Positions 8,258 to 17,388 of a stretch of 64,000 nt of DNA are shown one piece after another. Below the pieces are notes generated by a model that did no database searches, had not been told where the DNA came from, and saw only the letters and a list, made by a program, of their open reading frames with translations. The stretch comes from Leminorella grimontii ATCC 33999 = DSM 5078 (lineage in GTDB: Bacteria > Pseudomonadota > Gammaproteobacteria > Enterobacterales > Enterobacteriaceae), in the NCBI RefSeq assembly GCF_000439085.1, contig NZ_AUUA01000013.1, positions 56,978-120,977 of the forward strand. Direction: 5' to 3'. The translations under genes and the position numbers were made by a program. Each line of letters opens with the position of its first letter. Positions within the stretch are counted from its first letter, which is position 1.

Positions 8258-9061
8258 ATGGAGTGGTTTCCGCTCGGCGCAGAGGTTTACGTTATCCTGT
8301 TTTTCGTTGCGATGATTGCAGGGTTTGTCGACTCTATTGCGGGCGGCGGCGGGCTTATTGGCCTGCCGGCGCTGCTGTCGGTGGGGCTTCCTCCCGCGCA
8401 GGCGCTGGCAACCAATAAGCTGCAGTCTATCGGCGGATCGTTTTCCGCCAGTCTCTATTTCATTCGCCAAAGGGCGGTGGACCTAAAGGGGCAGCGTTGG
8501 ACTATCCTGTTAACCTTTATTGGCGCCATGATTGGCGCCATTTTGATTCAGCATATCCAGGCTGATATTTTGCGGGCCGTGTTGCCGATACTGGTGATCG
8601 CTATCGGCCTCTATTTTCTGTTTTGCCCTAAAGTGGGTGAGTTTGAACGCAGGCAGCGCCTGACCACATGGCCGTTTGCCTTTATCGCCGGCTTTTGCGT
8701 CGGCTTCTATGACGGCTTTTTCGGCCCCGGTTCGGGGTCGTTTTTCGCACTGGCCTATGTCACTCTGTTGGGTTTTACTCTGACGCGAGCGACGGCGCAC
8801 GCCAAGGTGCTGAACTTCACTTCCAACTTGGCTTCGCTGCTGTTTTTTATTCTTGGCGGCAAGGTTATCTGGAGCATAGGGCTGGTCATGCTGTGCGGCC
8901 AGGTCATCGGGGCCCGCACCGGCGCCAAGATGGTGTTGAGCAAGGGGCAGAAGCTGATTCGACCCATGCTTATCGCCGTGTCGTTTGTGATGAGCGTTAA
9001 GCTTATTTACGACAGCCACGGCGCTGAAATTCAGCGTTGGCTGAGTCAATTTTTTAGTTAA
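8258..9061 (+). CDS. yfcA: TauE/SafE family inner-membrane protein YfcA
   Basis: 267 residues with about eight hydrophobic segments and the TauE/SafE (DUF81) hallmarks: an N-terminal FVDSIAGGGGLIGLPALL repeat and a second-half GFYDGFFGPGSGSFFALAY repeat. The family is thought to export organic anions such as sulfite or sulfoacetate; the YfcA substrate is not established. Order mepA-yfcA-epmC matches E. coli. Confidence 0.93.
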   Translation: MEWFPLGAEVYVILFFVAMIAGFVDSIAGGGGLIGLPALLSVGLPPAQALATNKLQSIGGSFSASLYFIRQRAVDLKGQRWTILLTFIGAMIGAILIQHIQADILRAVLPILVIAIGLYFLFCPKVGEFERRQRLTTWPFAFIAGFCVGFYDGFFGPGSGSFFALAYVTLLGFTLTRATAHAKVLNFTSNLASLLFFILGGKVIWSIGLVMLCGQVIGARTGAKMVLSKGQKLIRPMLIAVSFVMSVKLIYDSHGAEIQRWLSQFFS

Positions 9062-9099
9062 TCCGCATTGAAATAATAACAAAATGGACGTAAATCACC

Positions 9100-9660
9100 G
9101 TGACGTTGAAGCATAATCCTCAGGATCTCGTCGAGCTGTTCGACAGGACGTTTAAAGCACAGTACCAAACCGAGTTGGTAAACGACGGCGACGAGCCGAT
9201 TTATCTGCCGGCGGACGAGAATTCTCCCTATCACCGCATCATATTCGCTCACGGCTTTTACGCCAGCGCGTTTCATGAAATCTCCCACTGGTGTATCGCG
9301 GGGGAAGAGCGGCGCAAGCTGGTGGACTACGGCTATTGGTACTGCCCGGACGGCCGCAGCGCCGAAAAGCAGGCCGAGTTTGAAGTCGTTGAAATTAAGC
9401 CGCAGGCGCTGGACTGGCTGTTTTGCGTTGCGTCAGGCTACCCGTTCAACGTCAGCTGCGACAATCTAGACGGTAACTTCGATCCTGACCGCGTCGCCTT
9501 CGCGCGCAAGGTTCAGGCTCAGGTGGTAGATTATTTGGCTAATGGCAATATTCCCGAACGCGCGGCCCGCTTTATTGACGCGCTGCGGGCGTTTTATAAC
9601 ACGAAGCCGCTGACGGCGGACGACTTCCCCTATCCGGAATACCCGGCGGGGTGGCAATAA
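9100..9660 (+). CDS. epmC: Elongation factor P hydroxylase EpmC
   Basis: 186 residues matching E. coli EpmC (YfcM): EPIYLPADE, FAHGFYASAFHEISHWCIAG (with metal-ligand histidines), YGYWYCPDGR and PQALDWLFCVASGYPFNVSCDNL. It hydroxylates the lysylated lysine of EF-P, the last step of that modification. The start used is GTG (CCGTGACGTTGAAG); a TTG two codons later is a possible alternative, as no strong ribosome binding site is seen. Confidence 0.93.
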   Translation: MTLKHNPQDLVELFDRTFKAQYQTELVNDGDEPIYLPADENSPYHRIIFAHGFYASAFHEISHWCIAGEERRKLVDYGYWYCPDGRSAEKQAEFEVVEIKPQALDWLFCVASGYPFNVSCDNLDGNFDPDRVAFARKVQAQVVDYLANGNIPERAARFIDALRAFYNTKPLTADDFPYPEYPAGWQ

Positions 9661-9684
9661 TAGCCTGTTGACTTGAGGTACTGC

Positions 9685-9957
9685 ATGATTTCACAGCTCG
9701 AGCAGCGCATTCTGGCGCTGATTGATGAAAACGTTGAGCACGCCAGCGACGATGAACTGTTTGCCGGCGGCTATTTGCGCGGCCACGTCACTCTGGCCGC
9801 CGCGCAGGCGGAAGCTCAGGGTAAGGCTTCGCTTGAAGCATATTCTGAACTGATTGAGCAGAGCCTGGACAGCGCCATTGCGGCAGGAGAACTGTCTCCA
9901 CCGGACAGGGCGCTGGTGTTTGAAACGTGGAACGCCTTGAAGGCGCGCGTTGCCTGA
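9685..9957 (+). CDS. yfcL: YfcL family protein
   Basis: 90 residues from the ATG at 9685 (MISQLEQRILALIDENVEHASDDELFAGGYLRGHVTLA), which matches the E. coli YfcL start. An in-frame TTG at 9673 is rejected because GAGG at 9675-9678 is the ribosome binding site for the ATG. Acidic, helical, function unknown. It closes the prmB-yfcL gene run, and a terminator follows directly. Confidence 0.9.
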   Translation: MISQLEQRILALIDENVEHASDDELFAGGYLRGHVTLAAAQAEAQGKASLEAYSELIEQSLDSAIAAGELSPPDRALVFETWNALKARVA

Positions 9958-9969
9958 CGTTCTTCAATT

Positions 9970-9989
9970 AACGGCCCTCGCGGGCCGTT
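9970..9989. terminator. Terminator hairpin between convergent yfcL and mnmC
   Basis: Stem AACGGCCC / GGGCCGTT with a TCGC loop, followed on the plus strand by a moderately T-rich GTCGTTTATT. It lies 12 bases after the yfcL stop and 18 bases after the mnmC stop on the other strand. Confidence 0.65.
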
Positions 9990-10007
9990 GTCGTTTATTC
10001 CACGCGG

Positions 10008-12038
10008 CTACCCTGATATTGCCGTCCCTTTTAGCAGCTTACGCACCCACAGTCGGTTAGGATTTAGCGCCGAGGCGAGATCCGCCGACAGAGGCAGCGG
10101 TTCGCCGAAAATCTGGCTGGCCAGCGTCTCGGCCATCAGCGGTGCGGAGCAAAGCCCGCGCGAGCCAAGCCCTCCCAACATGTAGAGCCCTCGCCATACG
10201 GGAGCCGCATTGACGTCTTCTTTACGCCTGATTTTTTCATGCAGATTTTGGTAATCGTTCAGGAGGCGCTCCGTATCGGGCACGGCGCCGACCATCGGCA
10301 GGTGATCGCGCACTGCGCTTCGTACGCCGCAGCGGGCGAGCCCGGCGCTCACGTCAACGCGCGTGGGCCATTCGACATTCGGCAGGCAGCGGATCAGGCG
10401 CTGGCGGTTTTCCTGCTGTTCTTCTTCGCGGTAGTCCGTGTTTTGCTCATCGCGCCTATAGCTGGCGCCGATGCAGTGGAATCGGCCCTCTGCGTCGACC
10501 GGCGTCATGTAGCCGTCATAGCAGATAACCTGCTGAAGGCGGCGAAGTTCGTTTGAGGTGGGGATCTGACTGACCTGGCCGCGAACCGGGGTGAGCGCAA
10601 GCGAGGCGGTTTGGTTAAAATCGGGCAGGCGGTGGCCGTTGGCCAGGATGACCGTTTTGTGGCGCACGACGTCGCCGTTTTCAAACCTGAGTTTCCAGCC
10701 GTCGCCGGACTGGGTTAATGACGTTAGGCGGCGTTGATAATGGGCGCTCATTCCTCTTTTTTGCGCTTCTTCGATTGCCCGTTGAGTCAGCCTGCGGGGC
10801 GACAGCCACCCGCCCTGCGGATAGTGAATGCCGCCGCAGCCCGTTGGCAGCCCGCACAGGGCTTCCGCCTCTTCCTGCGTCACCGCGCGGGCAAGCTCAG
10901 GAAGCGGAGCCGAAGCCAGCATGTTAGCGACCTTTTGCCTGCTTTTTTCGTCATAGCCAAGCTGGGTTACGCCGCACCACTGGTGTTCGAAGTCAATGCC
11001 CTGAAGTAAAAGCGCATCGTAGCGCCGCCGGGCGAAGATAAAAGCGTGAGTAAAAACGTCGCTCAACGCGCTGGCCTGTTTAGCCAGCAGCGGATATAGC
11101 GCCCCCTGAGCGTTGCCGGAAGCGTTCTGAGCGGGCTCGTCATCCGCGCAGTAGAGCGTGACTAGCGCTCCACGACGCAGCAGCGCCAGGGCGGCCATAG
11201 CGGAAGCGATGCCGCCTCCGATAATGGCGACGTCGTCAGAGCCTTCAGCCTTGGGTGTCCGGTACCAGGGGCGCTCGTCGCGCAGAGGAACCGGCAATTC
11301 GCTGCGGCGAATGCCGACCAGCATTTCCCGCTTTTGGCCAAATCCTTTGATGCGGGAAACGTCAAATCCCGCCTGCTGTAACCCGCGGCGTACGAAGCCG
11401 GCTGCGGTAAATGTAGCGAAAGTGCCCGACGGCGCGGCCATGCGCACCATGCTGTCAAACAGCAGCGGCGTCCACATTTGTGGATTTTTTGAGGGCGCAA
11501 AGCCGTCGAGAAACCAGGCGTCGACCTGTTCCTGTACGCCGTCGCCCAGCGTCGGCAAAACTTCGTTAACGTCGCCGAACCAAAGGTCGAGCGTCACTCG
11601 TTCGTCGTCTAACAGCAGGCGATGGCAGCCGGGCAGAGCAGGGGGCCAGGCGCGCTGTAGCTCTTTACAAAGTTCGAAGTACTGCGGCCAGGCGCGGTGT
11701 ACCTCTTCTAAATCCCTCAGGCTTAAGGGGAACTTTTCAAAGCTGATAAAGTGCAATGCGGCGAGCGGTGCGTCCGGATTCGTATCGCGAAACTGTCGAA
11801 AGGCCTGCCACAGCGTAAGAAAGTTTAGCCCGGTGCCAAAGCCGGTTTCTGCGACAGTAAAGCGCCGTGCGCTATGTTTGGCAAAACGTTCAGGCAGGCC
11901 GTTGCCGGTTAAGAAAACGTAGTGGGTTTCCTCGGGGCCATCCTGATTGGAAAAGTAGACGTCGTCAAACGCTCGGGATACAGGTGTACCCTGTTCATTC
12001 CATTCAAGAGATGCGTGTTTTATAGGGGGAGCGTTCAC
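10008..12038 (-). CDS. mnmC: Bifunctional tRNA wobble-uridine modification protein MnmC
   Basis: 676 residues in two domains. The N-terminal SAM methyltransferase (about 1-250) has VAETGFGTGLNFLTLWQAF and WFLDGFAPSKNP. The C-terminal FAD oxidoreductase (about 270-660) has VAIIGGGIASAMAALALLRRGA and the closing LGSRGLCSAPLMAETLASQI. MnmC converts cmnm5(s2)U34 to nm5 and then mnm5(s2)U in tRNA. The start codon is GTG with a weak ribosome binding site, but homology begins here (LEWNEQGTPVSR.FDDVYFSN). Divergent from fabB as in E. coli. Confidence 0.96.
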   Translation of the reverse strand: MNAPPIKHASLEWNEQGTPVSRAFDDVYFSNQDGPEETHYVFLTGNGLPERFAKHSARRFTVAETGFGTGLNFLTLWQAFRQFRDTNPDAPLAALHFISFEKFPLSLRDLEEVHRAWPQYFELCKELQRAWPPALPGCHRLLLDDERVTLDLWFGDVNEVLPTLGDGVQEQVDAWFLDGFAPSKNPQMWTPLLFDSMVRMAAPSGTFATFTAAGFVRRGLQQAGFDVSRIKGFGQKREMLVGIRRSELPVPLRDERPWYRTPKAEGSDDVAIIGGGIASAMAALALLRRGALVTLYCADDEPAQNASGNAQGALYPLLAKQASALSDVFTHAFIFARRRYDALLLQGIDFEHQWCGVTQLGYDEKSRQKVANMLASAPLPELARAVTQEEAEALCGLPTGCGGIHYPQGGWLSPRRLTQRAIEEAQKRGMSAHYQRRLTSLTQSGDGWKLRFENGDVVRHKTVILANGHRLPDFNQTASLALTPVRGQVSQIPTSNELRRLQQVICYDGYMTPVDAEGRFHCIGASYRRDEQNTDYREEEQQENRQRLIRCLPNVEWPTRVDVSAGLARCGVRSAVRDHLPMVGAVPDTERLLNDYQNLHEKIRRKEDVNAAPVWRGLYMLGGLGSRGLCSAPLMAETLASQIFGEPLPLSADLASALNPNRLWVRKLLKGTAISG

Positions 12039-12122
12039 GTTAAAAGACCGTTTTTCAAGTACTGACGAGCGTTTAATGATGACTGACTTACACAGAAATT
12101 AACACAATTAATCGGATCATTT

Positions 12123-12139
12123 TGCTGATCGGACTTGTT
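12123..12139 (+). promoter_or_regulatory. FadR activator site of fabB
   Basis: TGCTGATCGGACTTGTT is a near-consensus FadR site and closely resembles the E. coli fabB site, where FadR activates transcription. It overlaps the predicted -35 hexamer. Confidence 0.82.
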
Positions 12140-12163
12140 CAGCTTACATCTGTAAGCTAATCT
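12135..12163 (+). promoter_or_regulatory. fabB promoter
   Basis: -35 TTGTTC and -10 TAATCT are separated by 17 bases, just after the FadR site and overlapping the FabR palindrome. The fabB start lies about 47 bases downstream. Confidence 0.6.
12141..12158 (+). promoter_or_regulatory. FabR repressor palindrome of fabB
   Basis: Perfect 18-base palindrome AGCTTACATCTGTAAGCT, directly adjoining the FadR site. Its position and half-site AGCxTACA match the E. coli FabR box, which represses fabB when unsaturated acyl chains are abundant. Confidence 0.8.
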
Positions 12164-12209
12164 GTTAGCCAAACTCCGTTATATGATAAAAAGTAGAAAG
12201 AGGTCATTG

Positions 12210-13421
12210 ATGAAACGTGCAGTTATCACCGGTTTAGGTGTTATATCTAGTATCGGTAATAATAAAGAGGAAGTTCTGGCATCTCTGGAGCTAGGGCGTT
12301 CCGGTATTACCCATGCTCAGGAACTGCAAGACGCAGGCATGCGTAGCCACGTCTGGGGTAATGTTAAACTGGATGCGGCAGGCTTAATTGACCGGAAGAT
12401 CGTTCGCTTCATGAGCGATGCTTCCATTTATGCCTACCTTTCTATGCAGGAAGCAATTAAAGATTCCGGCCTGGCGGACGATCAGGTGTCTAACGAGCGT
12501 ACTGGCCTGGTGGTCGGCTCCGGCGGCGGTTCTCCGCGCAGCCAGGTCGCCGGCGCTGACGGCATGCGTTCGCGCGGCATCCGCGGCGTGGGGCCTTATA
12601 TGGTGACCAAGGCGATGGCCTCAGGGGTTTCCGCCTGTCTCGCGACGCCTTTCAAGATCCGCGGCGTTAACTACTCCATCAGCTCAGCCTGTGCAACGTC
12701 AGCTCACTGTATCGGCCACGCCGTTGAGCTGATTCAGCTCGGCAAGCAGGACGTTGTTTTTGCCGGCGGCGGCGAAGAGATGTGCTGGGAGCTGGCCTGT
12801 GAGTTTGACGCCATGGGCGCGCTGTCCACCAAATATAACGAGACGCCGGAAAAAGCGTCCCGTACCTATGACGAAGACCGCGACGGCTTCGTTATTTCCG
12901 GCGGCGGCGGCATGGTTGTCGTTGAAGAACTGGAGCACGCGCTGGCGCGCGGCGCTCATATCTATGCTGAAATCGTCGGCTACGGCGCAACGTCTGACGG
13001 CGCCGACATGGTTGCTCCGTCCGGCGAGGGCGCTGTTCGCTGCATGAAGATGGCGATGCAGGACGTTGATACGCCTATCGATTACCTGAACGTTCACGGC
13101 ACCTCAACGCCGGTTGGCGACGTGAAGGAGCTGGGCGCTATTCGCGAAGTGTTTGGCGACAAGACCCCGGCGATTTCTTCCACCAAAGCGATGACCGGCC
13201 ACGCGCTGGGTGCAGCGGGCGTTCATGAAGCCATCTACTCTCTTCTGATGTTGGAACACGGCTTTATCGCGCCGAGCATCAACATTGAAAAGTTGGATCC
13301 CGAAGCTCAGGGGATGAACATCATAACCAAGATGATTCGCCAAGAGTTGACCACCGTGATGTCCAACAGCTTCGGCTTCGGCGGCACTAACGCGACGCTG
13401 GTTATGCGTAAGTATCGCTAA
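12210..13421 (+). CDS. fabB: 3-oxoacyl-[acyl-carrier-protein] synthase I
   Basis: 403 residues from the ATG at 12210 ([18 protein letters not shown]). The upstream in-frame ATG at 12183 is rejected because AGAGGT lies just before 12210 and homology starts there. The active-site cysteine is C161 in [14 protein letters not shown]; the catalytic histidines are in [11 protein letters not shown] and TGHALGAAG. It elongates acyl-ACP and is required for unsaturated fatty acid synthesis. The FadR and FabR boxes upstream show dual control as in E. coli. Confidence 0.97.
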   Translation: MKRAVITGLGVISSIGNNKEEVLASLELGRSGITHAQELQDAGMRSHVWGNVKLDAAGLIDRKIVRFMSDASIYAYLSMQEAIKDSGLADDQVSNERTGLVVGSGGGSPRSQVAGADGMRSRGIRGVGPYMVTKAMASGVSACLATPFKIRGVNYSISSACATSAHCIGHAVELIQLGKQDVVFAGGGEEMCWELACEFDAMGALSTKYNETPEKASRTYDEDRDGFVISGGGGMVVVEELEHALARGAHIYAEIVGYGATSDGADMVAPSGEGAVRCMKMAMQDVDTPIDYLNVHGTSTPVGDVKELGAIREVFGDKTPAISSTKAMTGHALGAAGVHEAIYSLLMLEHGFIAPSINIEKLDPEAQGMNIITKMIRQELTTVMSNSFGFGGTNATLVMRKYR

Positions 13422-13453
13422 TCATATGTAAAAGCGTTTAGAACGTTATACGG

Positions 13454-13484
13454 GCCCCGACCTCTTTGGTTGGGGCTTTTTATT
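13454..13484 (+). terminator. fabB terminator
   Basis: Stem GCCCCGACC / GGTTGGGGC (one G-U pair) with a TCTTT loop, followed by TTTTTATTT. Confidence 0.88.
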
Positions 13485-13791
13485 TGGTGAGAGCGAGCCT
13501 TCCGACTGCTGTCTCGGTTCTAGCTGAATAACTTCGATAAAATTTCCCGTTTGAACATGAGTTTTTATCAAAAGGTTGCTTTATTTTTCCAATATTAAAT
13601 GGCGGCAGAGAATAGCGCGGAAATATCACTTTCTTTAGCCTGATTTATAGGATGTTAGGCTCATTTTTTATTTTTATAAAAGAGAGGATGTTTGAAGTAG
13701 GCCCTATTTTATCGCTACCGCTATGTTAGCATTGACGGGTATTAGTATCATTTTGTTATTTCCTTTTCTATTTATTTTATAAAGGGCCTTC
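13485..13791. other. AT-rich intergenic region upstream of aphA
   Basis: About 300 bases without a gene. The stretch from 13560 is AT-rich (many TTTTTAT and TTTATT runs) and probably holds the aphA promoter, but no clear regulator site is recognised. An AAAGGG element near 13782 serves as the aphA ribosome binding site. Confidence 0.4.
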
Positions 13792-14502
13792 ATGATGCGT
13801 AAATTAACCTTAGTCGTTGGTGCTATATCGTTAGCATGCAGTTTGAACGCTTCTGCTTTAAGCCAGCCGGATACGGCGCTATATCCGGGAGTAGATATAG
13901 CGCAGATATCTCATCAGGCGCCGGTCCATTGGGTTTCCGTCGAGCAAATTAAAATGAGCCTGGAAGGCAAGCCTGCTATGGCGGTTGGCTTTGATATCGA
14001 CGACACGGTTTTGTTTTCTTCGCCGGGTTTCTTTCGAGGCCAGCAGCAGTTTTCTCCTCATTCATCGGAATTTCTAAATAATATGGAGTTTTGGGAAAAG
14101 ATGAACGGCGAATGGGATAAGTTCAGTATTCCAAAAGAATCGGGTCGAGCTTTAATCTCCATGCATTTAGAACGAGGTGACGCTATTTATTTTATTACCG
14201 CGCGCCCGCAAACCAAGAATGAAATCGTAACGCAAGTTCTGCAAGAAGACTTTAATATACCCGCAGACAAAATGAATAAGGTTATCTTCGTCGGCGAAAA
14301 AGAAGGGGTGAATTTAAAAGTTCCCGCCATGAAGGAGAAAAAAATTAAGGTCTACTATGGCGACTCCAATGGCGATATTACAGGCGCAAGAGAAGCCGGC
14401 GCCAGAGGGATCCGAGTGCTGCGTCCTGATAATGGAACGAACAGTCCTTTGCCAAAAGCGGGAATATTTGGTGAAGAGGTGCTTGTAAACTCCAACCGCT
14501 AG
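13792..14502 (+). CDS. aphA: Class B acid phosphatase AphA
   Basis: 236 residues (E. coli 237) with a signal peptide ([22 protein letters not shown]) for the periplasm. The DDDD-superfamily motifs are FDIDDTVLF with the nucleophile Asp, [10 protein letters not shown], and [17 protein letters not shown]. It dephosphorylates nucleotides and other phosphomonoesters. Two ATGs in tandem open the gene; either could start it. Codon use is more AT-rich than flanking genes. It ends in a clear terminator, so it is a single-gene unit. Confidence 0.95.
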   Translation: MMRKLTLVVGAISLACSLNASALSQPDTALYPGVDIAQISHQAPVHWVSVEQIKMSLEGKPAMAVGFDIDDTVLFSSPGFFRGQQQFSPHSSEFLNNMEFWEKMNGEWDKFSIPKESGRALISMHLERGDAIYFITARPQTKNEIVTQVLQEDFNIPADKMNKVIFVGEKEGVNLKVPAMKEKKIKVYYGDSNGDITGAREAGARGIRVLRPDNGTNSPLPKAGIFGEEVLVNSNR

Positions 14503-14519
14503 GCTGCATCAACTTTCCG

Positions 14520-14546
14520 ATACCGGCGACGTTCGCCGGTATTTTT
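14520..14546 (+). terminator. aphA terminator
   Basis: Stem TACCGGCGA / TCGCCGGTA with a CGT loop and a TTTTT tract. Confidence 0.88.
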
Positions 14547-14651
14547 CTCTTCTGGGGTAAAACCCGTTCCTTTAATCGGGTATCATACGGCCTGTTTCTT
14601 ATTTATTAGGCCCGCCGAGCACGGATAGCGCAGCGGCGGCTGAGTGTATCT

Positions 14652-15566
14652 ATGTCCCTGAAGATGAAAAAATCGCCGGTGTTAGTACCGGTGCTGCTAT
14701 TGCTTATCGCTATGCTCTCTATTCAAAGCGGAGCATCTCTTGCTAAAACGCTTTTCCCCATTATCGGCGCGCAGGGAATGACGGCGCTGCGCCTGTGCCT
14801 GGGAACGATAATCCTGATGGTGTTTTTACGGCCGTGGCGTAAAAGCGCGACCCGCACGCCCGCTCCCGGTGCGCGCGGCTGGCTGGTGGCCTATGGGCTT
14901 TCTCTGGGGGGAATGAACCTGCTGTTTTATATGGCGCTGCAGACCGTACCTTTGGGAATTGCCGTTGCGCTGGAGTTTATCGGCCCGCTGAGCGTAGCAA
15001 TGTTTTCATCTCGCCGAGTCGTTGACTTCCTCTGGATTGCGCTGGTGATTGCGGGCTTGGCGCTGCTGCTGCCCCTGCGGGATTCCGTCGACGGCGTAGA
15101 TCCGGTCGGCGCTGGCTACGCGTTGGGCGCCGGCGTCTTTTGGGCGCTGTACATTATTTTCGGCCAGAGGGCCGGAGAGAACTACGGTACGCGCTCTGTC
15201 GCCTTTGGCGCAATGGTTGCTACGGTCATCGCGCTCCCTATCGGCGTCATGCACGCCGGCAGCGATCTGTTCTCTTTGTCGATTCTTCCCGCCGCGATTG
15301 GCGTGGCCATTCTGTCTACGGCGCTGCCTTATTCTCTGGAGATGGTTGCGCTCACCCGCCTGCCGGCCCAAACGTTTGGTACGTTGACCAGTCTGGAGCC
15401 CGCCATGGGGGCGCTGTCGGGGCTGATATTCCTCAATGAAACCCTGTCTCTCCTTCAGTGGTCCGGGCTTTTGGCTATTATCGTTGCTTCGATGGGGGCG
15501 TCGTTGACCATTCGGCCAAAGGGGAAGGTAAAGCCGGTGAAGAAGGAAGAACCGCTTGAGTCTTAA
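14652..15566 (+). CDS. rhtA: Threonine/homoserine exporter RhtA
   Basis: 304 residues with ten hydrophobic segments arranged as two EamA (DMT superfamily) halves. The start IAMLSIQSGASLAKTLFPIIGAQGMTALRLCLGT closely matches RhtA. It exports threonine and homoserine and related amino acids across the inner membrane. An alternative start at the MKKSPV methionine four codons later is possible. A perfect terminator hairpin follows. In E. coli rhtA has other neighbours (ompX), so its place here reflects rearrangement. Confidence 0.88.
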   Translation: MSLKMKKSPVLVPVLLLLIAMLSIQSGASLAKTLFPIIGAQGMTALRLCLGTIILMVFLRPWRKSATRTPAPGARGWLVAYGLSLGGMNLLFYMALQTVPLGIAVALEFIGPLSVAMFSSRRVVDFLWIALVIAGLALLLPLRDSVDGVDPVGAGYALGAGVFWALYIIFGQRAGENYGTRSVAFGAMVATVIALPIGVMHAGSDLFSLSILPAAIGVAILSTALPYSLEMVALTRLPAQTFGTLTSLEPAMGALSGLIFLNETLSLLQWSGLLAIIVASMGASLTIRPKGKVKPVKKEEPLES

Positions 15567-15571
15567 ATATG

Positions 15572-15600
15572 AAACGCCGCAGCTGCGGCGTTTTTCTTTT
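15572..15600 (+). terminator. rhtA terminator
   Basis: AAACGCCGCAG / CTGCGGCGTTT forms a perfect stem with no extra loop bases in the centre, followed by TTTTTCTTTT. It also separates rhtA from the convergent ccdA-like gene. Confidence 0.88.
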
Positions 15601-15618
15601 TGATTGCTTTGATATTAA

Positions 15619-16656
15619 CTACATAGATTCCAGCTGCCGCTGAAACTCGCTCAGGTCGCCGATGTGTTGCCGTACCCATTCCGGGTTGTAGTAAGTGTCC
15701 AGATAGCGTTCGCCGCTGTCGCAAAGCAGGGTGACGATAGAGCCCTGTTCACCGCGCTCTTTCATTCGCTTTGCCATCTGTAGCGCGCCCCAGACGTTGG
15801 TGCCGGTGGAGGCGCCGGTTTTACGGCCAAGGATTTTTTCAAGCCAGAGAACGGTCTCGATGCTGGCGGCGTCCGGCACGTGGAGCATTTCATCAATGAC
15901 CTCTGGAATAAACGACGGCTCTACGCGCGGGCGACCAATGCCCTCAATCCGGCTACAGGCTTCTCCCGGCGCACGATCGCCGGTTTGGTAGTAACGATAA
16001 AACACGGAGTTTTCCGGATCGACCACCACCAGTTTAGTGTCGTGCCCCTGATAGCGGATGTATCGACCGAGGGTGGCCGAGGTGCCGCCGGTTCCTGCGC
16101 TCATCACTATATAGTCCGGGGTTGCATGAGGCTCTTTTTGCATTTGACGGAAAATGCTGTCGGCAATGTTATTGTTGCCGCGCCAGTCGGTTGCACGCTC
16201 GGCATAGGTGAACTGATCCATATAATGGCCGTTGAGGGACCGGGCCAGCTCTTCTGACGCAGGATAGATTTCCGACGGGTGCTTCACAAAGTGGCAGCGG
16301 CCGCCGTAAAACTCGATGAGTTCGATTTTCTTTCTGGCGGTGCTGGCGGGCATGACGGCTATAAAAGGTAAACCGAGCAGGCGGGCAAAGTAGGCTTCAG
16401 ACACGGCGGTGCTGCCCGACGACGCTTCAATAATCGTCGTGCCTCGCTTAATCCATCCGTTGGACAAACCGTATAAAAACAAAGAGCGCGCCAGGCGGTG
16501 CTTCAGGCTGCCCGTCGGATGAGTGCTTTCATCCTTAAGATAGATATTGATGCCGGGAAACTGCGGCAGGCAGAGGCGAATAAGGTGCGTATCCGCCGAG
16601 CGCTGGAAGTCCGCTTCGATTTCACTGATGGCCTGTTTGACCCATGAGCGCGTCAT
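15619..16656 (-). CDS. ccdA: PLP-dependent cysteine synthase-family enzyme, probable cysteine desulfhydrase
   Basis: 345 residues of PLP fold type II. The PLP lysine is K52 in [12 protein letters not shown], the substrate loop is [15 protein letters not shown], and the phosphate-binding loop is AGTGGTSAT (about 187-195). It differs from CysK and CysM in length and motifs. It is divergent from decR. In Pantoea ananatis the equivalent pair (ccdA with ccdR) gives cysteine-induced degradation of cysteine to pyruvate, sulfide and ammonia, so the same detoxification role is inferred. The symbol is transferred by context and should be treated as provisional. Confidence 0.7.
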   Translation of the reverse strand: MTRSWVKQAISEIEADFQRSADTHLIRLCLPQFPGINIYLKDESTHPTGSLKHRLARSLFLYGLSNGWIKRGTTIIEASSGSTAVSEAYFARLLGLPFIAVMPASTARKKIELIEFYGGRCHFVKHPSEIYPASEELARSLNGHYMDQFTYAERATDWRGNNNIADSIFRQMQKEPHATPDYIVMSAGTGGTSATLGRYIRYQGHDTKLVVVDPENSVFYRYYQTGDRAPGEACSRIEGIGRPRVEPSFIPEVIDEMLHVPDAASIETVLWLEKILGRKTGASTGTNVWGALQMAKRMKERGEQGSIVTLLCDSGERYLDTYYNPEWVRQHIGDLSEFQRQLESM

Positions 16657-16765
16657 ACTTTTCCCCTATACTATATTAAGTTTCAGGCGGTGAGAGAGCC
16701 TGTAGATAGCGTAGCCAGATCGGGGGAAAATGTTATTGCTATTTATCCTTCGATGTCGCTAAATG

Positions 16766-16782
16766 AGAGAAATTTTTTCTCT
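16766..16782. promoter_or_regulatory. Putative DecR/CcdR operator
   Basis: Perfect inverted repeat AGAGAAA-TTT-TTTCTCT, ending 11 bases before the decR start codon in the divergent ccdA/decR region. Lrp/AsnC-family regulators bind short AT-rich palindromes of this size beside their own gene, so DecR binding is likely but not shown. Confidence 0.55.
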
Positions 16783-16793
16783 TTGGTGCCGAA

Positions 16794-17261
16794 ATGCTAG
16801 ATAAAATTGATAGAAAGCTGCTGGAGATGCTGCAACGAGACTGCACGCTGTCTCTTCAGGCGTTGGCCGATAAGGTGAATCTGACCTCAACGCCCTGCTG
16901 GAAGCGGTTAAAGCGCCTGGAAGACGAAGGTTTTATCCGTCATCGAGTCGCCCTGTTGGATGCCGAGAAGCTGGGCGTTGGGCTGACGGCGTTTGTTTTG
17001 ATAAAGACCCAGCACCACAGCAGCGAGTGGTACCAAACCTTCGTTGATCGGGTCAGCGATATGCCGGAAGTCATGGCGTTTTACCGCATGGCCGGCGAGT
17101 ACGATTACCTGATGCGGGTGCAGATAGCCGACATGAAGAGCTACGATCGCTTCTATAAGCGTCTGGTTAACAGCGTTAGCGGGCTAAGCGACGTGACGTC
17201 AAGCTTCGCTATGGAAGAGATTAAGTTTACTACCTGCCTGCCGATGGATGAGTCTAAATGA
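16794..17261 (+). CDS. decR: Lrp/AsnC-family cysteine-responsive regulator DecR
   Basis: 155 residues. An N-terminal winged helix ([42 protein letters not shown]) precedes a C-terminal RAM/AsnC ligand domain ([22 protein letters not shown]). It matches E. coli DecR (YbaO), which activates cysteine detoxification genes in response to cysteine. It is divergent from the ccdA-like gene, and lies before mdlA as in E. coli. A 27-base inverted repeat overlaps its stop codon. Confidence 0.92.
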   Translation: MLDKIDRKLLEMLQRDCTLSLQALADKVNLTSTPCWKRLKRLEDEGFIRHRVALLDAEKLGVGLTAFVLIKTQHHSSEWYQTFVDRVSDMPEVMAFYRMAGEYDYLMRVQIADMKSYDRFYKRLVNSVSGLSDVTSSFAMEEIKFTTCLPMDESK

Positions 17262-17279
17262 GAAATTGTTTCATTTAGA
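17253..17279. repeat. Long inverted repeat overlapping the decR stop codon
   Basis: TCTAAATGA and TCATTTAGA are perfect 9-base arms around GAAATTGTT; the centre again reads GAGAAATTGTTTC, similar to the putative DecR operator. The left arm contains the last codons and stop (AAA TGA) of decR. It lacks a T-tract, so it is either an operator for the mdlAB promoter or a weak hairpin. Confidence 0.5.
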
Positions 17280-17388
17280 TGTGATAAAAGTGGTATCCTT
17301 GCCGGCTTTACTAGTCTGAAAATTCTATCCAATGGCCTAGGCCATCAGTATCGTCCAGCAAATAAATACAGCGAATACAACAAATACC

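Noticed and set aside
11158..11922. Plus-strand frame of 254 codons opposite mnmC
   Set aside because: Ser/Arg/Pro-rich composition typical of a shadow frame; mnmC is certain on the minus strand.
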